A DNA stretch of 64,000 nucleotides from Rostratula benghalensis (lineage: Eukaryota; Chordata; Aves; Charadriiformes; Rostratulidae): contig VXAI01000182.1 of the NCBI GenBank assembly GCA_013399305.1, forward strand, positions 813,197-877,196. The letters run 5' to 3'. Of this stretch, positions 45,526-58,740 are shown one piece after another (positions within the stretch are counted from its first letter, which is position 1; each line of letters starts with the position of its first letter). Below the pieces are notes generated by a model that was not told the origin of the DNA, made no database searches, and saw nothing but the letters and a program-made list of their open reading frames with translations. Both the position numbers and the translations under genes were made by a program.

Positions 45526-48500
45526 CCTGCCATCCCACTCCATGACACCGGTATCACTGGCAGATAGATCCCGTCACTGCAGAGCTTGGCCAGGATCAGA
45601 GCTCACAGGCAGCCCTCAGGAGAGAGGACAAGTCCTGAGTTAACATGAGGGTAAGCACCAACATTAGCTAAAAGTTGAAGCACTACTCTCAGAAGCTGGC
45701 CCCAGGTAGAGCCCTTTACTAAGTGGTCTACCAAGGTAGACTGTACTGAGACTCCAGAAAAAGCCCCAGGAAAACGTACCTCCACACGTCAACACAGCAG
45801 CCCTGTCCACATACTCCAAATATCCTTTTCCTTCCTCAGATCTCCTAAATTCGTAAAATCTGTTTATTTTATTTTCCTCTCATAATATCTCGGAGGGACA
45901 GCTACCAGGGAATCCAACTGTCCAGTGGGATTTTAGCCTCCTGTTGCTCTGCTGAGGCTGTTCTGGGCACCAGCTTTGGGTCTGATTTCCAGGACTGTGC
46001 TCATTCTCAGTAGGGGTGGATGTACCACAGCCTCTGCTCACGCCGCTGCTCGCTCACTCCCCTCCTCCCCACGCTTTCCCCATTCCTGTGGGAATTGCAT
46101 CACGAGCAGATGCATGGCAGGATAAGACAGAGGCTTGGAACAGCAGCTGGAGCCTTGGAGGCAGTTCAGAAAGCGATTTAGGCAGAGGACACAACCGCAG
46201 CTGGCTGAGGCCGAGCCCAGTGCAGCAGCCCCAGCTCTGGCAGAGGCACCAGCAGCCGCAGAGCTGGGCAGGGTTAAAGACCTTTCATTAGCTGGAGTAA
46301 GGGGAAGTTCAAGAGAGATACACGGCAGGAATTAACCCCCAGCACACCGATTTTGGCCAAGGGGAGCTCACTATCTTCACACGCACAGACACCCCATTGC
46401 TCCTAGCCCTGATCCTCCGAGGTCTCTCTCACCCCCAGCTGCAGCTCCAGAGCAAGAACAGCCTCCCCAGCCAGTACAGCCAGCGGGGTCAGGCGGCGGT
46501 AAAAGGTCTCCCCAGGACTTCCAAAGGCACCCAGGCTGTTGGCGCACATCACGGCACGGTGATGTGCTCTCCTGAATCCAGGCCTCTCAAGGGCTTAGAA
46601 AAACTGAAAGCATCAAATTTGACACATTTCTCTGCCCGAGGCTGAAGTGTTTCACATCTCCAGAGCAATATGAAAAGCCTGTGCTTAGAAAACAGTATTC
46701 CAGGGGAAAGCACAGGCTACGGGCGCTTCTCCAGGGAACCTGGAATCAGAGATCCTCTCGGTGTTTGGGGGCATGCTAGGCGGTGTAGGAAGGAGTTTTT
46801 AATAAGATTTGGTCTCACTGTCCTCTCCTCAGTTCAGGCTGGTTGATTTTTTTATTTGGTTGTTTTATTTTATTACACAGCCTGGCACTGGCACTCGTTT
46901 CTCTGTTTCATACCAGCTTTTTTAGAAGAATTCAGGGCTCCAGCTCCACCTGAAGGTGACAGGGCAAGTGCAGCTCAACTCACTTGTCTTCCTGAGACAA
47001 ACTGCATATGGTAGGTTTATACAAACTATTTGGAATTCACACGATTTGTACAGGAACACATTGTCAGCTGTAAGGCACTGATACCAAATCCCTGGCCTTT
47101 AGCAGTTTTGTAGGAACTGAAGTAATTGTTTTTCCTCAAATAACACCCCTGCAGTTCCTAAAGTGCATCTGTGGCCAGAATTTTATTCCTTAAATTCAAG
47201 GAGTTTTCGTGTAGAAAGTTATTCTCTGGAGTCAGAAAACAAGGAGATATGGTCCTGGCAGGAATTAGCAAAATATTTCAAAGTTCCTGAGAAGCCCATC
47301 AGGAAAACAACAGATCAACAACCCTCTCTCCCTGTCCCCCAGCTCCTAATTCATCTCACTGACAACAGTTTAGATCAATATCAGCCTTAAGTGATTTCTT
47401 GTTAATGGGGATTATTAAGAAGAATCAACAGCTTTAAAATGCTACTCCACGTTGTCTCCAAAGTGAGAAAGGGATAGGCTTTCAGGCTGGGGTCTGATTT
47501 TTCATTCCCAGGTGGTTAGTTATTGACTACAACACAAATTTAATGCTACATTTTGATGCAGAAAGAGAGGGAAGTGGAGATTTCTCCTACCAGGAGATCA
47601 AGCACTGGCAATACATTTGTGAAAGTCCATCAATCAAGGTTTAGCAAACTGACATGGAATAAGTTCCTTGAAAATCACTACCTGTCTCCTGCAGTCATTT
47701 TAAACCCTGCCACTCCAGAGCATCAGTCAGTAAGAAAGCTCCATTTAGCAACAAGATCATCCTCAGAGCAGTCCATCAGCCACAGGCCTTTCTTAACCTC
47801 TCCCTAGTTCCTTTCCACACCAAAAGGAATTCCAGTGGTGGTTGGGGTTTTTTTTCCCCCCACTAGCTTTTCCTCTCTCAAAATAGCTTGCTTTATTATT
47901 TTAGTACAAACTCCCATCCATCCTCAACAGAAGTCTCATCTTTACTGCTTCCTCCACTTCATGGGTAGTGCACTGATGCACACAGATTTTTCCTTCTAGG
48001 TTCCAACAAGGAATCTCTAAGGATCTCAAACTCCCCTCTTCTTACTTCCCACTGCAGCCTTTTGGAAACACAAAGCAAAAGCTTCAGCTGAACTCGATTA
48101 TTCCTGCTGCTTTTAGCTACGGTGAAGGTTGCACTGCTATGCCTTAGCTAACTGACCACTTTCAATGCCCCTCCACCATATCTAGGGTAGTGCTGCACAG
48201 ACTTGGCCCAGGCTGTTGCTTGGAAGAGCTACTAGAGCTGATGGGCTGAGACCGAGTGAAAACAGAGGAGTTCGTTTGTGCAAAGAAGTTACTGGAACTG
48301 CAAATCACAGACAAGCCATGTCAATGGATTCTGGATGAATGTGCTAAGAGGCAGGATAAGACAGAAAATAAACTGTTTCCCAGAAACTAAGCAAGAGGAG
48401 TAGCTGACAGAAGCCCAGGAAGAGAGAAGAAAACTCAGAAAAGCATAGCAAGGCATTAAAGCCACCTCTGTGTGCTGATGTGCTGAGCAGTGGATGCACT

Positions 48501-48604
48501 GACTCCACTGAGACTATAACACGGCTGTTAAGTCATCCTTGCTTAAAATAGCTTTTTTTTTTTTTTTTGGTGTGTGTGTCAACAAAGAAGCCTGGGCAAA
48601 TGGC
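45526..48604. other. Intergenic DNA: no gene seen
   Basis: About 3 kb of ordinary sequence with no credible exon, RNA gene or recognisable transposon on either strand. Confidence 0.65.
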
Positions 48605-48690
48605 TAAACCACAGGTTTAGAAATCAGGAGGTTTGGGCACTTTTCCCAGCTCCGTTAGAGAGGGGCATGACATTTGCAATTGAGCCAGCA
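48605..48690 (+). repeat. Possible ancient MIR-like SINE fragment
   Basis: The order AATCAGGAGGTTTGGG, CTTTTCCCAGCTCCGTTAGA, then GGCATGACATTTGCAA resembles the MIR core (gaccTGGGttc, CCCAGCTCtgccac, TGTGACcttggGCAA). It is weak and strongly diverged. A poly(T) tract lies just upstream at 48551-48568. Confidence 0.33.
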
Positions 48691-50561
48691 AAGGCAGACC
48701 CTGACTCCTACACGGCTGTAAGCAGGGGCCATGCAAGCACAGGAGCTCACAAATACGATTTGCAGAGACCACTCAATACTTGCTTAGTTTGAAGTGCTGG
48801 AAAAATAAGTTGTCCAAAAGAAAAATGAACTTGCAAAGGGGCAGGATCTCTTAGTGGCCAAAATAATTTTATTTCTGGGTAAAATTAATTGGTCTTGGGG
48901 AGACATCCTGGAGCTAAACTACTGTTTGTCGAGATAGGTAGGCTGTAGGAGAAACAGGCATGAATGACACTACTGTACAGTGGTCAGGAGCTAACAGGCT
49001 CAAATAGGAAAATAAAAGCAAGTTTGTAAAGTAATTCAAGTTCCGCTAACTGCTCTAACTACTACTCAGTAAGAAATATAGCATACATAATTTAGAAAGG
49101 CATTTTAGTCCTAGAACCAATAAATCTTGTTGTTGAACAAACTGTTAACTTCCACAGTTAAAAACATCTTCTCTCAGAAACATTTTCTAGGGGTCCTGCA
49201 TATTGGGAATAGGATTTGGTGCACTCTGCTGCTGCAAGAATATACCATAGTTTATTTTAGCCCAGCAGTCATTTCCTAAATAGATTGCATTGTCCTCCAG
49301 CATAAGCTTTGAGTAAGTCACAGTACTGGCTCCTAGAAATTGCCCCCAAATCCCATCTTCCTGGCCAGGATTCTTTTGTACTCCTTACTATCTGTGAAAA
49401 ATAAAAGCTGTTTTCAGAGCAGTCGCTGCAGTCGGTGGAGGTACAGCCTACAGACATGTGCACAGTGCTGGCTGCCTGTCATCAAGAGAAGCCGTTAAAA
49501 AAATGGGTCACACACACAAAAAAAAATAAATCAAAACCTATTTCACTTCAAATAAGTAAGTTTCTTATATTTTTACATACCAAAAAAATTACATTGAAGT
49601 CCTACTGCCTGGCTTCAGCAAGTCAGTTCTAATGATATCAAGGAGACGATTTATGCTATTTCAGGGAAGGAAAATATAAATCTTGGTTGAGTTGAGGTTT
49701 CAGGCACTGCTTTATGCATTGTGCAGTGTCAGCTGCTGCTTCCCTCTCTACCACATACCCACCGAGACAGGTCCAGATCCACCCCACAATTACCCACACT
49801 TCACTTTATGGACATGGTTAATCCCACTGGAGATTCTCATGCCGACATGGAGAGCGTACGAGGGCTCAGAGTGGAAGTAGACGGACATGCTGACACCCAG
49901 CTACATTTCTGGCATCCTCACATGCTGAGGCTCTAGTATCCTTCTGCTATTTATTTCTGGTTACGAGGCTCAGAGGAGTTTTTACACTTGTTCTGGGTTA
50001 CAGGGTGTATCTGAGTTTTTCTTTCCAATTACATGCCCGGAAAACAATCCATATTCTTTACAGCAGTGAGTATTGCAAGAGCCCCCATCCTGCTGCTAAA
50101 CATACAAAGATGCCACGCATACAGCCACACTCAGAACGCGGGCTCCTCGCCGGCATCCTTATACACAGCCCTCTTCAAGCAATGCCAAAAAACCTGCTTT
50201 GCTGAACCCTTGTTCTGAAGGCATGAAAGCAGAATTGCTGCTATAAAAAGCGACGTTCTGCTGTATCTCTCATCCAACACTCACAGGCATCCAGCATGCC
50301 CGTCTGGGACCTTGGGCTAATTTCTCCTTTTAGATGCACACACACACACCAAAAAAAAAAAAATTTCAATGAGAGCTGCTGGTCGTTGGCACCTCCGATA
50401 GCCAGGCCTGAGGTGACTATGATGTTCGTGTGGTTAGACTCCAGTTTAGAGCCCACCAGTATTTCACCTTCAGAACTTAAACCTGAATGATCTCTTACAC
50501 ACTGAAGCATTAGAACTGGAAAACCAATTTCCCTTTTCAGTCCTTGGTGGTAACGTTATCT
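48691..50561. other. Intergenic DNA: no gene seen
   Basis: AT-rich DNA without supportable genes. A short (CA)n plus poly(A) stretch lies at about 50336-50364. Confidence 0.62.
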
Positions 50562-50590
50562 AAAGCATTTCATTGTTATACACACAAAGA

Positions 50591-50639
50591 TTATTTCCCT
50601 TTTAACAACATGAAAGTAAATGCTTGATATTTTTCCTCT
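50591..50639 (+). repeat. Local direct repeat, copy 1
   Basis: This 49-bp unit recurs at 51139-51187 with 46 of 49 positions identical by hand comparison. Similarity continues more weakly about 30 bp upstream (both have AGCATTTCA and TACACA before the unit). Confidence 0.85.
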
Positions 50640-51138
50640 CCAGAAAAAAATAGGAAGTAAGAGCACAAAAGATAATCACCCCTCATGCAGCACACTGGAA
50701 CAACAGGCACAGTTGTACTTTGATTTCCAAATATCCTCTTTGCTTTTCTTTCTTTCCTGACTACATTTCCAGTCCTACTGGTCTCAATATTCTGGTTGTG
50801 AAAACACCATGCTCTGCCCCTTTGATCAGCTAATGAAAAGCCCTTTCATGTCTTGCTGTCTTCATTACCTTACATTTTAATTGCTGGCCTTGCATGAGAC
50901 AGACAGGTGGTACAAGGTCACAACAGGAGATGACGGATGGCTTTTGGCAGTGGGCGTCCAGATTACGCATGCTGAAATCCACCTGTGCGGCAGGAACCCG
51001 TCCTGCTCTGAGGGACCGCACAACACCTGATGGCTACAGCCACCAAATACCTATTTTAGGTCCTATTAGAAAATAATAATGACTTTCACTTTTTCAGCTC
51101 TTTGAGATTAGCATTTCAAAGCACTACACATGCAAATA

Positions 51139-51187
51139 TTATTTCCCTTTTAACAAAATGAAAGTAAATACTTAATATTTTTCCTCT
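51139..51187 (+). repeat. Local direct repeat, copy 2
   Basis: Second copy of the unit at 50591-50639, 548 bp further on in the same orientation, with three substitutions and no indel. It could be a local duplication or two copies of an old dispersed repeat. I do not recognise the family. Confidence 0.85.
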
Positions 51188-52989
51188 GAGAAAATATTTA
51201 TCTGAGCACCACCATCACTACAAGCTACCAGGACCACCATTTCATGTGGTGATGATACATCCAGAAACAGGGATTTAACTCAAGTTACTTAAACAATCAG
51301 GGAGTGTTAGAGGTGAAACCCCAAACTTTCTCATCCAAGTTTCTGCACTGGTGGCTGTACCCTGGTGGAATGAAGATTTATGAATAAAAGAATCCATTTC
51401 AGGTGCCAATCTTATTTTAAATCCCATAAAAATCACTGGGGAAGTAGAAAGGTTTTTCCTTTTACACACCTACACCTTCCTTTATTTTTTCCTAGAAGAT
51501 GACAACTCAGTGCTTTGAACTCTGGCATCCAGGACCTTCAATTTTACCCAAACTCCATCTACTTACACTTAACAAACGCATATGCCCATCATTGCCATGA
51601 TACAGAAAGTTTCTTTTCCAAAGCATTTGACTTGCTGCCTTCTTGGTCACAGCAAGAGTTACACAAGGTTCATTGCAAGGCAAACTGCATTGGATAGTAA
51701 GTACCACACTGCTATTTTATCTGCTCTAACGGAGACAGGGTAAGAGATCAAGGAAGATGACAATTGGAACTATATCATAGAAGACACCAAGCTGGTCCGT
51801 TTTATTTGTCTTTTTTGGCCTTAAAAACCTGTAGATGGAGCAAGTGGGTTCCCAAAGCAAAGGCTGGATACAAATATGTTTCTAACTATCATGCAATTCA
51901 GACCCAAACTTGAGTTCAACGCACTTTCTAACAGAGAGAATCCACAATCTCAGTTCTGGTGACACAGGATGAGCTTCTGGTGAAAGTCACTATCACTGTG
52001 CTCAACTTGTCTTGCGTAGAAAGGTATTTTTGTGTAGGTCCACTCAAACCTCAGTGTGTAACCAAAACAGAACAGAGAGGGAATTTTGTCAAAGTCAGGT
52101 ACCTACCTGTTCCCGGTAGTAAAATGCACCCTTACTGCAAGTGCAAAATTAATTGATTTCAAGATTCTTCTCCACGAGAGCCAAGTTGGCCCTCCAAGAT
52201 TTGTCCTGAAAGACAGAGCCCCTGTTTAATTGCAAAGCAGAAGGAAATATCTCCTGACTATTTGCTCTTCTTCCCCCTGCCTCCCAGATGGCCATTCCAT
52301 TCATTTTCCAGGCAGGTTCCTTCCCTTCATGCAGCTGTTTCCGACTGCAGCTGAAATCAAGACATTGGAACTCGTTAGCTCTCCTTGGTCCTTTCATCCA
52401 GAAGTCAACGTGACTTGCTGAGGGAGCGTAAATGATAGGAGTCAAGTTTACACTGAGGTACAGGTGAAGAGACTGGAAAGGCCACTCAGCAATTAGTTAC
52501 CACTTACATCATCTTGTTCTCTCTTTTTTTTTTTTTTCTTTTTTTTTTTAAGATGGAATAACATCACACAAATTTTGCAGATTTTGGTGTGTGCCAGCTG
52601 AAGAGCATCATCCTCTTCAAAATGCATTAGCCAGAGGTTTTCCAATCAAAGATCTCTTTTGAGGCCATTCCTGTTTTATGAACCAAGATAGCAGCATCCC
52701 ACCCACCTGAAAATATTTAGAGGAGGTTCAAAATCAGTTGAAAAAAAAACACCAACGTGGGCTACAGGGCTTCATCCTGTATTTTTATTTTTTGTTAGAA
52801 CTGACAACTTGGGAGTTTTTGAGACACTGACTTTTTGTGGAAATCTTTCTGGGATAAAAAAAAAAAAAAAAATCAAAATCATTCTGTGAAAACACAGCCT
52901 TGCTGTAATGACTATTCTGCAAAGTGCTCTTTACCTATACACTGTTCGTTGCCATGCTTTTTGTTTAGTAAATTCAGAGAGATCTTGAA
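51188..52989. other. Intergenic DNA: no gene seen
   Basis: AT-rich with two T/A homopolymer areas (about 52527-52550, and 52857-52872). No gene or recognisable element. Confidence 0.62.
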
Positions 52990-53075
52990 ATTGGGAGACC
53001 CTATTTTAATTCTAACTCTGATATTTATTTCATACAGAGTCTCAAGATGGTCATTTAACCTCACATGTTTTGCTA
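52990..53075 (+). repeat. Ancient MIR-like SINE fragment
   Basis: TTGGGAGACCCTATTTTAATTC, TAACTCTGATATTT and GATGGTCATTTAACCTC follow the MIR core order (gggaGACCtgggttcaaTTC, agCTCTGccact, gacctTGGgcaagTCAcTTAACCTC). Diverged, sense orientation. Confidence 0.48.
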
Positions 53076-54156
53076 CAGAGGCACAGAGTTTTAGGTGAGG
53101 AACGAGGGTCCTCCATCACCCACTGAACACAGGCAGGCTGCAAAGACCCAGAGAGAAATCCCTGCTTTGAAGTGCTTGGATGGAAAAATGGATGGGGCAG
53201 AGGGCGAGTGCAGGAAAGCCTTTGCATGGAGAGGAACTGACTTTTCCAAAGAGAAGACACTTTCTGATGACCTGAGCTAAAGATAGGGTGTGCACAACCA
53301 GCAGCTTTTTAAAGCAGCAGATCTCGTCTTATCAGAATTCCCCGAGGAGCGGAACAGCGCTTCCCCCCAACACGGTGTTTTACAGAGCTCTTCCCCCAGA
53401 CACAGGGATCACCCACAGGATCAGCATCTCCATGAGCTGCTGGCCCTGCTGAGGACGTGGCTTTACCCCAAAAGCCTGGAGAGACCTTTTCCCCAGGCAC
53501 CCCCCTCTCCCACTATCCCAGTGCTCTGCCCGGGTACTCGCAGGCAGGCGCTTCCTTTATCATCCTGACTTCTGACCTGGAGCCGGACGGGGCTCTGCCC
53601 TGCCACCATCATGGTTTCCATCCAGCCCAAACCCCCTCCACTCCCCACCTTGGGGATGCTGTAAAGAAAGGGCATTGTGGTGATAGATTTGTCAAGACCA
53701 AGGGTCAAGTTTATGTTGATCTACAGGTGTCAGAAGCTTATTGATCCAATGATTTAAGGTCCCCAAGAGGTCATAATAAATCCTCAGGGGGATGAAAACA
53801 CCACATAACTTGCTTGCAGATGTTGCAGAAGAAACTAGATAAAGCAAAGCAACCACCCAACATGCGTTAACAGACACCCTTAGAGCAACAGGTGATGCCA
53901 CAATGTTATTTTGCTGTAAGCCAGGGTGGCCAAATCCATAAAAAGGTGAAAACGTTAAGCAATTCAGGCCCTTGTCAGGGCAAAAAAAAAGGACATTTGT
54001 TTCAGCTTAAACTGGAGAGTCTTTGGCATGTGCAAGATGAGAGGCAGCCTTTCGTGCCAACACTTTGCCCTTTTTGGTCAGCACTTTCTATGCATTTCCC
54101 TGACTATTGTGAATTATACCAAACACAAAAACTGCTTCTGCAAACAGAATAATCTT
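53076..54156. other. Intergenic DNA: no gene seen
   Basis: Mixed composition. The somewhat G+C-rich part at 53340-53650 has short open frames on both strands with no recognisable domain. Confidence 0.6.
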
Positions 54157-54217
54157 AGAGTAGAATAGTTCAGTTGGAAGGGACCTACAACGATGATCTC
54201 CTCCAATTGCCTGATTT
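54157..54217 (-). mobile_element. CR1 LINE 3'-end fragment
   Basis: Read on +, TAGAATAGTTCAGTTGGAAG, GGACCTACAACGATGATC and TCCAATTGCCTGA reproduce the complement of the CR1 3' terminal region, which carries (C)ATAGAAT, gttGGAAGGGACCT and TCCAAcTGCCTGA landmarks. The copy is only about 60 bp, a severely 5'-truncated or decayed insertion. Confidence 0.8.
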
Positions 54218-56638
54218 CGCAGACAGAAAAGCCATTACTTTGGGTACAGCCAAAGCAGATCCATCAAAAGAATCTCCTTGTCCTTATTTCCAGCTCCTCA
54301 GCTACCGCTGAGGCTGAAGTTCCCCCCAAAGCGTTTGACAGTGACCCATGTGCACACCGTGATTCCCGATGCCAGGGGCTTTTTCAGCAACACTGGTGGC
54401 TGGGGCTTTCTGTAACTGGGGTGTTTAAGCCCAGTGGTTACCACAGAGCGTGATGCTCGATCCCTTTTTCGTGTCTCCCCTCCCTACGGCAGCCACAGCG
54501 AGGTCTAATTTTAAAAAGCAGTGATACGGTGCTGCTGCAGTCACAGTTGGCTGCTGGGCAATTCAGTATAAACACACACGAGCTGCTCTGCATTTAGGAT
54601 ACTCTACAGCTGACTACATGGAGTTAAACACAGAAAGTTAACCTACTTCTTGAAGCTCAAAATTTAAAACAGATGACTTGCCAATTACATTCTTAGAGTA
54701 ATTTGGGGATTAATAATACAAAGTGTTTCTCTGATCCAACTAAAATTATTTTAATAAAAACAAGTTAATAATCAAAACCTAATTTTCACCTGACTCCATC
54801 CTTTTGGAAGAATAACCCTTAATTTTAAAAATTTTAAAAATCAGGAGAACACATCTTCATTTGTGGCATATTCCAATGAAAATTAGAAATATAATGGAGC
54901 TTACAGGAATTAATAAAGTCTATTGAGACAGAAGAAACTTAAGAGTTCAACTGAAAATAATTTTGAGTATCAAACTGAAAATTAATATCATAGCCTCTGC
55001 TCACAATTTCTCTATAAAAATTAGAAAATTATACTCCAATAAAGAAACTTCATCACAGCAAAATGTTTATTGTGAGAATAATGTGCAATAAATCAGAGTG
55101 CAGTATATCTTGGCTATCATTTGCAGCTGTCACCGACTCAAAGCACAAAGATTAATCATTTTAGAACCATGTGTTGTGGTGTTTCGGTGCTAGCAGTCGC
55201 TCAGAAGCGGAATAAGGTGCAACACCTCCTGGTGCTCCTCAGCTGGGGCTTTCATCCGTGTGAGCCTCTGGTCTGCCCCATCAGCACAAGCAGCTCACAT
55301 GCCTAAGGCAGGTACATGCTGGAGTATTTTGCTGAATAGTACCCAAAACCTCTAAGAGCACAGACAGTGACAGTCGTACCACGGTGTTTCTGCCACCCGT
55401 GACTGCGGACACAATTCTGGAGAAAGTTTTGAAGCCACCTTTGCTACCTTTACCCACACTGACCCCGAACGTACTAGAATTTGCATCGCCTCTCTGCTGC
55501 TGAGGGCAGCTGGGCAGGGAAGCAGTCAAATAGCACTGGGCTCCGCAGAACTTTATTTCACAGTGCTACCTAGTGGTTTCTGGAATAAATGATCCGTTTG
55601 CCAAAATGCATTTTCAGTAGAGAACCTCAGTATGAAGCAGATACAAGCATGTGTAAAATCTAAACCTCCACCACTGTCTGAGATGAGTAGGAATTACATA
55701 TTTAAACTGCAGGGGAATAAAATATTGGAAAAAAAGGTGTAAGAATGCTTGGAGACTAAACCCAAGTGTTTCCAACTGGACATTCATACACTCATGCACA
55801 TCAACAACCCCATCTCAACCTCTGGCAGCTGTGTCAGGTGCCAGGACAGGCAGCACCTCTATTCAACAACCAGCATTTTCCCTCCTCTCACAGGAACACG
55901 GAATTAGTGGAATTCACAGCTTTTCAGAGACTGTTCCTCCCCTTTTCATCCTCTCTCACAGCATCAAGATGTTCATGCCAGACTCTGTGATCAGATTTTC
56001 CCAGATTTCCTGCCAGCACAGGGACACTCCTCAGGAAAAGCAGCAAAGCCTCCTCCCCTCCAAAACCCCCTCCACGCTCCTCTCAAACTTTCCGCTGCTG
56101 CATTAACAGTGACACAGTGGTTGCTGAAGTGCCTTCTGTGCTGTTCAGTATCACCTCCTCCCCGCCATCAAGATACATGTCAGTCCATATTCCTCTATAC
56201 ATTGATCTGTATGTTCTCCAGCATTGTAGGTGCCTCGGCAGGGGGGCAGTGCTGTTGTCCTGTGCTTACCCGCACAGAAGACAGCGCTGCCTGGATGCCA
56301 GGGTGCAAGGTTTAGGTGCTACAGCAGCACAAAATCCTGTTTAAAACCGAGAGGGCAGATGGAGATCCGAGCCTGGCAGGATTCTGTGGGAGATGTTAAA
56401 CCCAAGTAAGAGACACAGGCCCTGGACGTGACAGTCTTCCCATATTTAGAAAGGGGAAAACGGTACTTGCTTCCCCGGGCAACGCCTTACGATTGCCAGA
56501 TGAAAGGAGTCATGTAAGTACTAAGTAGTATTAATAGTCACAGGCGTAATATATATATATGAGAATAATACAGTCAAACCATACTTAACAGTTATTTCCA
56601 ATAGCAACATTTGTATAATGCCATTGACACTCAACTGC
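54218..56638. other. Intergenic DNA: no gene seen
   Basis: About 2.4 kb. The part from 54640 to 55110 is exceptionally AT-rich with many TAAT homeodomain cores and might be a conserved non-coding block. A short (AT)n lies near 56550. No credible exon. Confidence 0.6.
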
Positions 56639-56753
56639 TGATAAGTTGGACACACTTAAGGAATTTTAATAAGCCCTTGAAAAGTTTTAACTGATGTGAA
56701 TTAAGCCCTGAGATAATTCAGACGCAGGGCTATCATTCTTCGGTTAAAAATAA
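56639..56753. promoter_or_regulatory. Candidate cardiac-type enhancer, 3' of NKX2-5 (cluster A)
   Basis: In 115 bp there are three WGATAR sites (TGATAA 56639-56644; AGATAA 56711-56716; CTATCA 56730-56735). There is also a canonical NK2 site TTAAGTG in reverse (CACTTAA 56653-56659) and a full MEF2 consensus TTAAAAATAA (56744-56753). GATA4, NKX2-5 and MEF2 act together on cardiac enhancers. Assigning this cluster to NKX2-5, 13.5 kb away, is inference. Confidence 0.4.
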
Positions 56754-57917
56754 TTGATCTCGAATGTAAACGTCACATCTTACGTTCTAGTGTACAAAGG
56801 CAAAGAAAATGTCATTTGTCACCAGCAGAGTCTGGGGCTGATGAACAGGTTTCTGGAGAAGCCACAGCGACTCTGAGCTGTGCCTGCCCCATAGGAGGGA
56901 CCCCACGGCTCCACTCACCCAGGGGAACTTTTTCTCCTACAGGGTGACAGACAAGGTAGCTCACAGAAATAAGACTTGGATATGTTAATTAACAATACAC
57001 ACGTGGTCATTACTACAGCAACACTAAATCCAGTGCCCCAGGCACTGATGGCAAGCTCAGAAAGGGCTGCTAGTATTTTTGGCATTACTCCACAGGAATA
57101 GCTTTGCTACCACTCCTCTCTTGCAGAAGCAGAGTCTTCATCTAGAGTTTAGTACTGAACATAGAAGTTTTTTTCTTTTAGAGAGGAGTATTTTGTATTT
57201 ACTGCTTGTTTTTTCCAGGGGACGTGCTTTCCTAACTGGCAATTTCTCTCCCAAAGCTCACTATCTTTTCTGGAATCCTCCAACAGACATGTAACGTAAT
57301 GCCTTTTTGACAAGGTGATAAGACCAGAAGCTCTTGTTGAAATCTGCAAACCTAAACATCCACCCACATCTTTATAGAAATTAATTCACTCACAGTAATG
57401 AGAATGTAAATTCCCACTTGCTGTCTTTCAGCATGAATATTACCCTATGTCTACAAAGATATTTACCTCCAGGTCTATCAAAAATCAGGAGTTAAGTTTG
57501 GGTCAAAGCTTACACTACTAACTTCGGTAATTGCAAAGACAAAATTATTTTAAACAAATCTGAAAATAAAGAGAATGGCGGGGATTTTAATTTATTTCTT
57601 CTCTCCCCACCCCACCCCTCCACTCCTTCTTTTCCTTCTCCTGTTTTCTTTGGCTGGTTGGTTTTGAACAAACAGAAAGATTACTGGCACAAACCAGTCA
57701 CTGAAAGCTGGGAGTCGCCAGCATTAAGCTACTTGCGTTTTTGCTTCAGCTATTTTCAAATATATCATCTCTGACATTTAAACAAATGGGAATAACATTA
57801 TGATCCTCAGCATTTGCAATGTTGCATCCAAATGAAAAGAAGAAAAAGCAACATGATTTTAAAAACACAGCTCAGAAAGGAATTCTTCATTGTTTAATCC
57901 AAAATACACAGCATTGT

Positions 57918-57948
57918 NNNNNNNNNNNNNNNNNNNNNNNNNNNNNNN
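57918..57948. other. Assembly gap (31 N)
   Basis: 31 undetermined bases between AT-rich sequence and a TA repeat. True length unknown. Confidence 0.99.
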
Positions 57949-57961
57949 CAGACTTCTTATT

Positions 57962-57976
57962 TATATATATATATAT
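57962..57976 (+). repeat. (TA)n dinucleotide repeat
   Basis: Seven TA units 13 bp after an assembly gap, which suggests the repeat caused the gap. Confidence 0.9.
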
Positions 57977-58740
57977 CAATGTACAGAACAGGGGAAGGCT
58001 CACTTCTCTAGGAAAATCAAGTATTTGCTATTATCAGACACAGGACAGGAGGCCAACTGGATCAATAGACTTAATATAGAAAAGCCTTATCTTCCTTTCT
58101 GACTTAGCTAGCAATAATGTCAGCACCTAGATGCCACTGACAGAGTTATCTCCCATCAGCAGCAGCAGCAATAATTGTCCGGGGGTTGGGTGCCACCTAG
58201 GAAAAGCCAATAACCCAAACAGAAAAATTTCATCCCCCTGTCCATTTTGAAGCTAAAGGGAACCGACCCACCTCTCCCTAGCCTTTGCACATTTTTTGGG
58301 ACCATGAAATAGTGCTTTGCAGCCTGTGTGGATTTGACTTTCAAATCTCCAGTCCCGTGGGGACGATACAAACCAAAGACCTGGTGGGTACAATGAGACC
58401 AGACCCCTAGAGGGGTCAGAGTCCAAAAGCGTCCCTGGATGTGATACTTCGCCATCATGCTGTTGAAAAGAAGAAAGCAAAAAGCTTTCATGTTGTTCTA
58501 TATATATGTGGTTCTATCTATAGGGCCTGGTGTGCGCTGATCCCCGAGGAGACGTTCTCCCTGCCTGCCCTTTGGGCGCTTATCGGGGGACCAGAGGGAC
58601 ACACGCAGCATTATCACCAGGCCAGGCTCAGAGCAGCCGAGTGGCATTTTCCGTTCATGCAGGCACCGACACCCACCGCAGGGCAAAGCGGAGCGCCCCG
58701 CAGCACAGCCCACGGCCCCGCCTGGCAGCTCCACAGCGGG

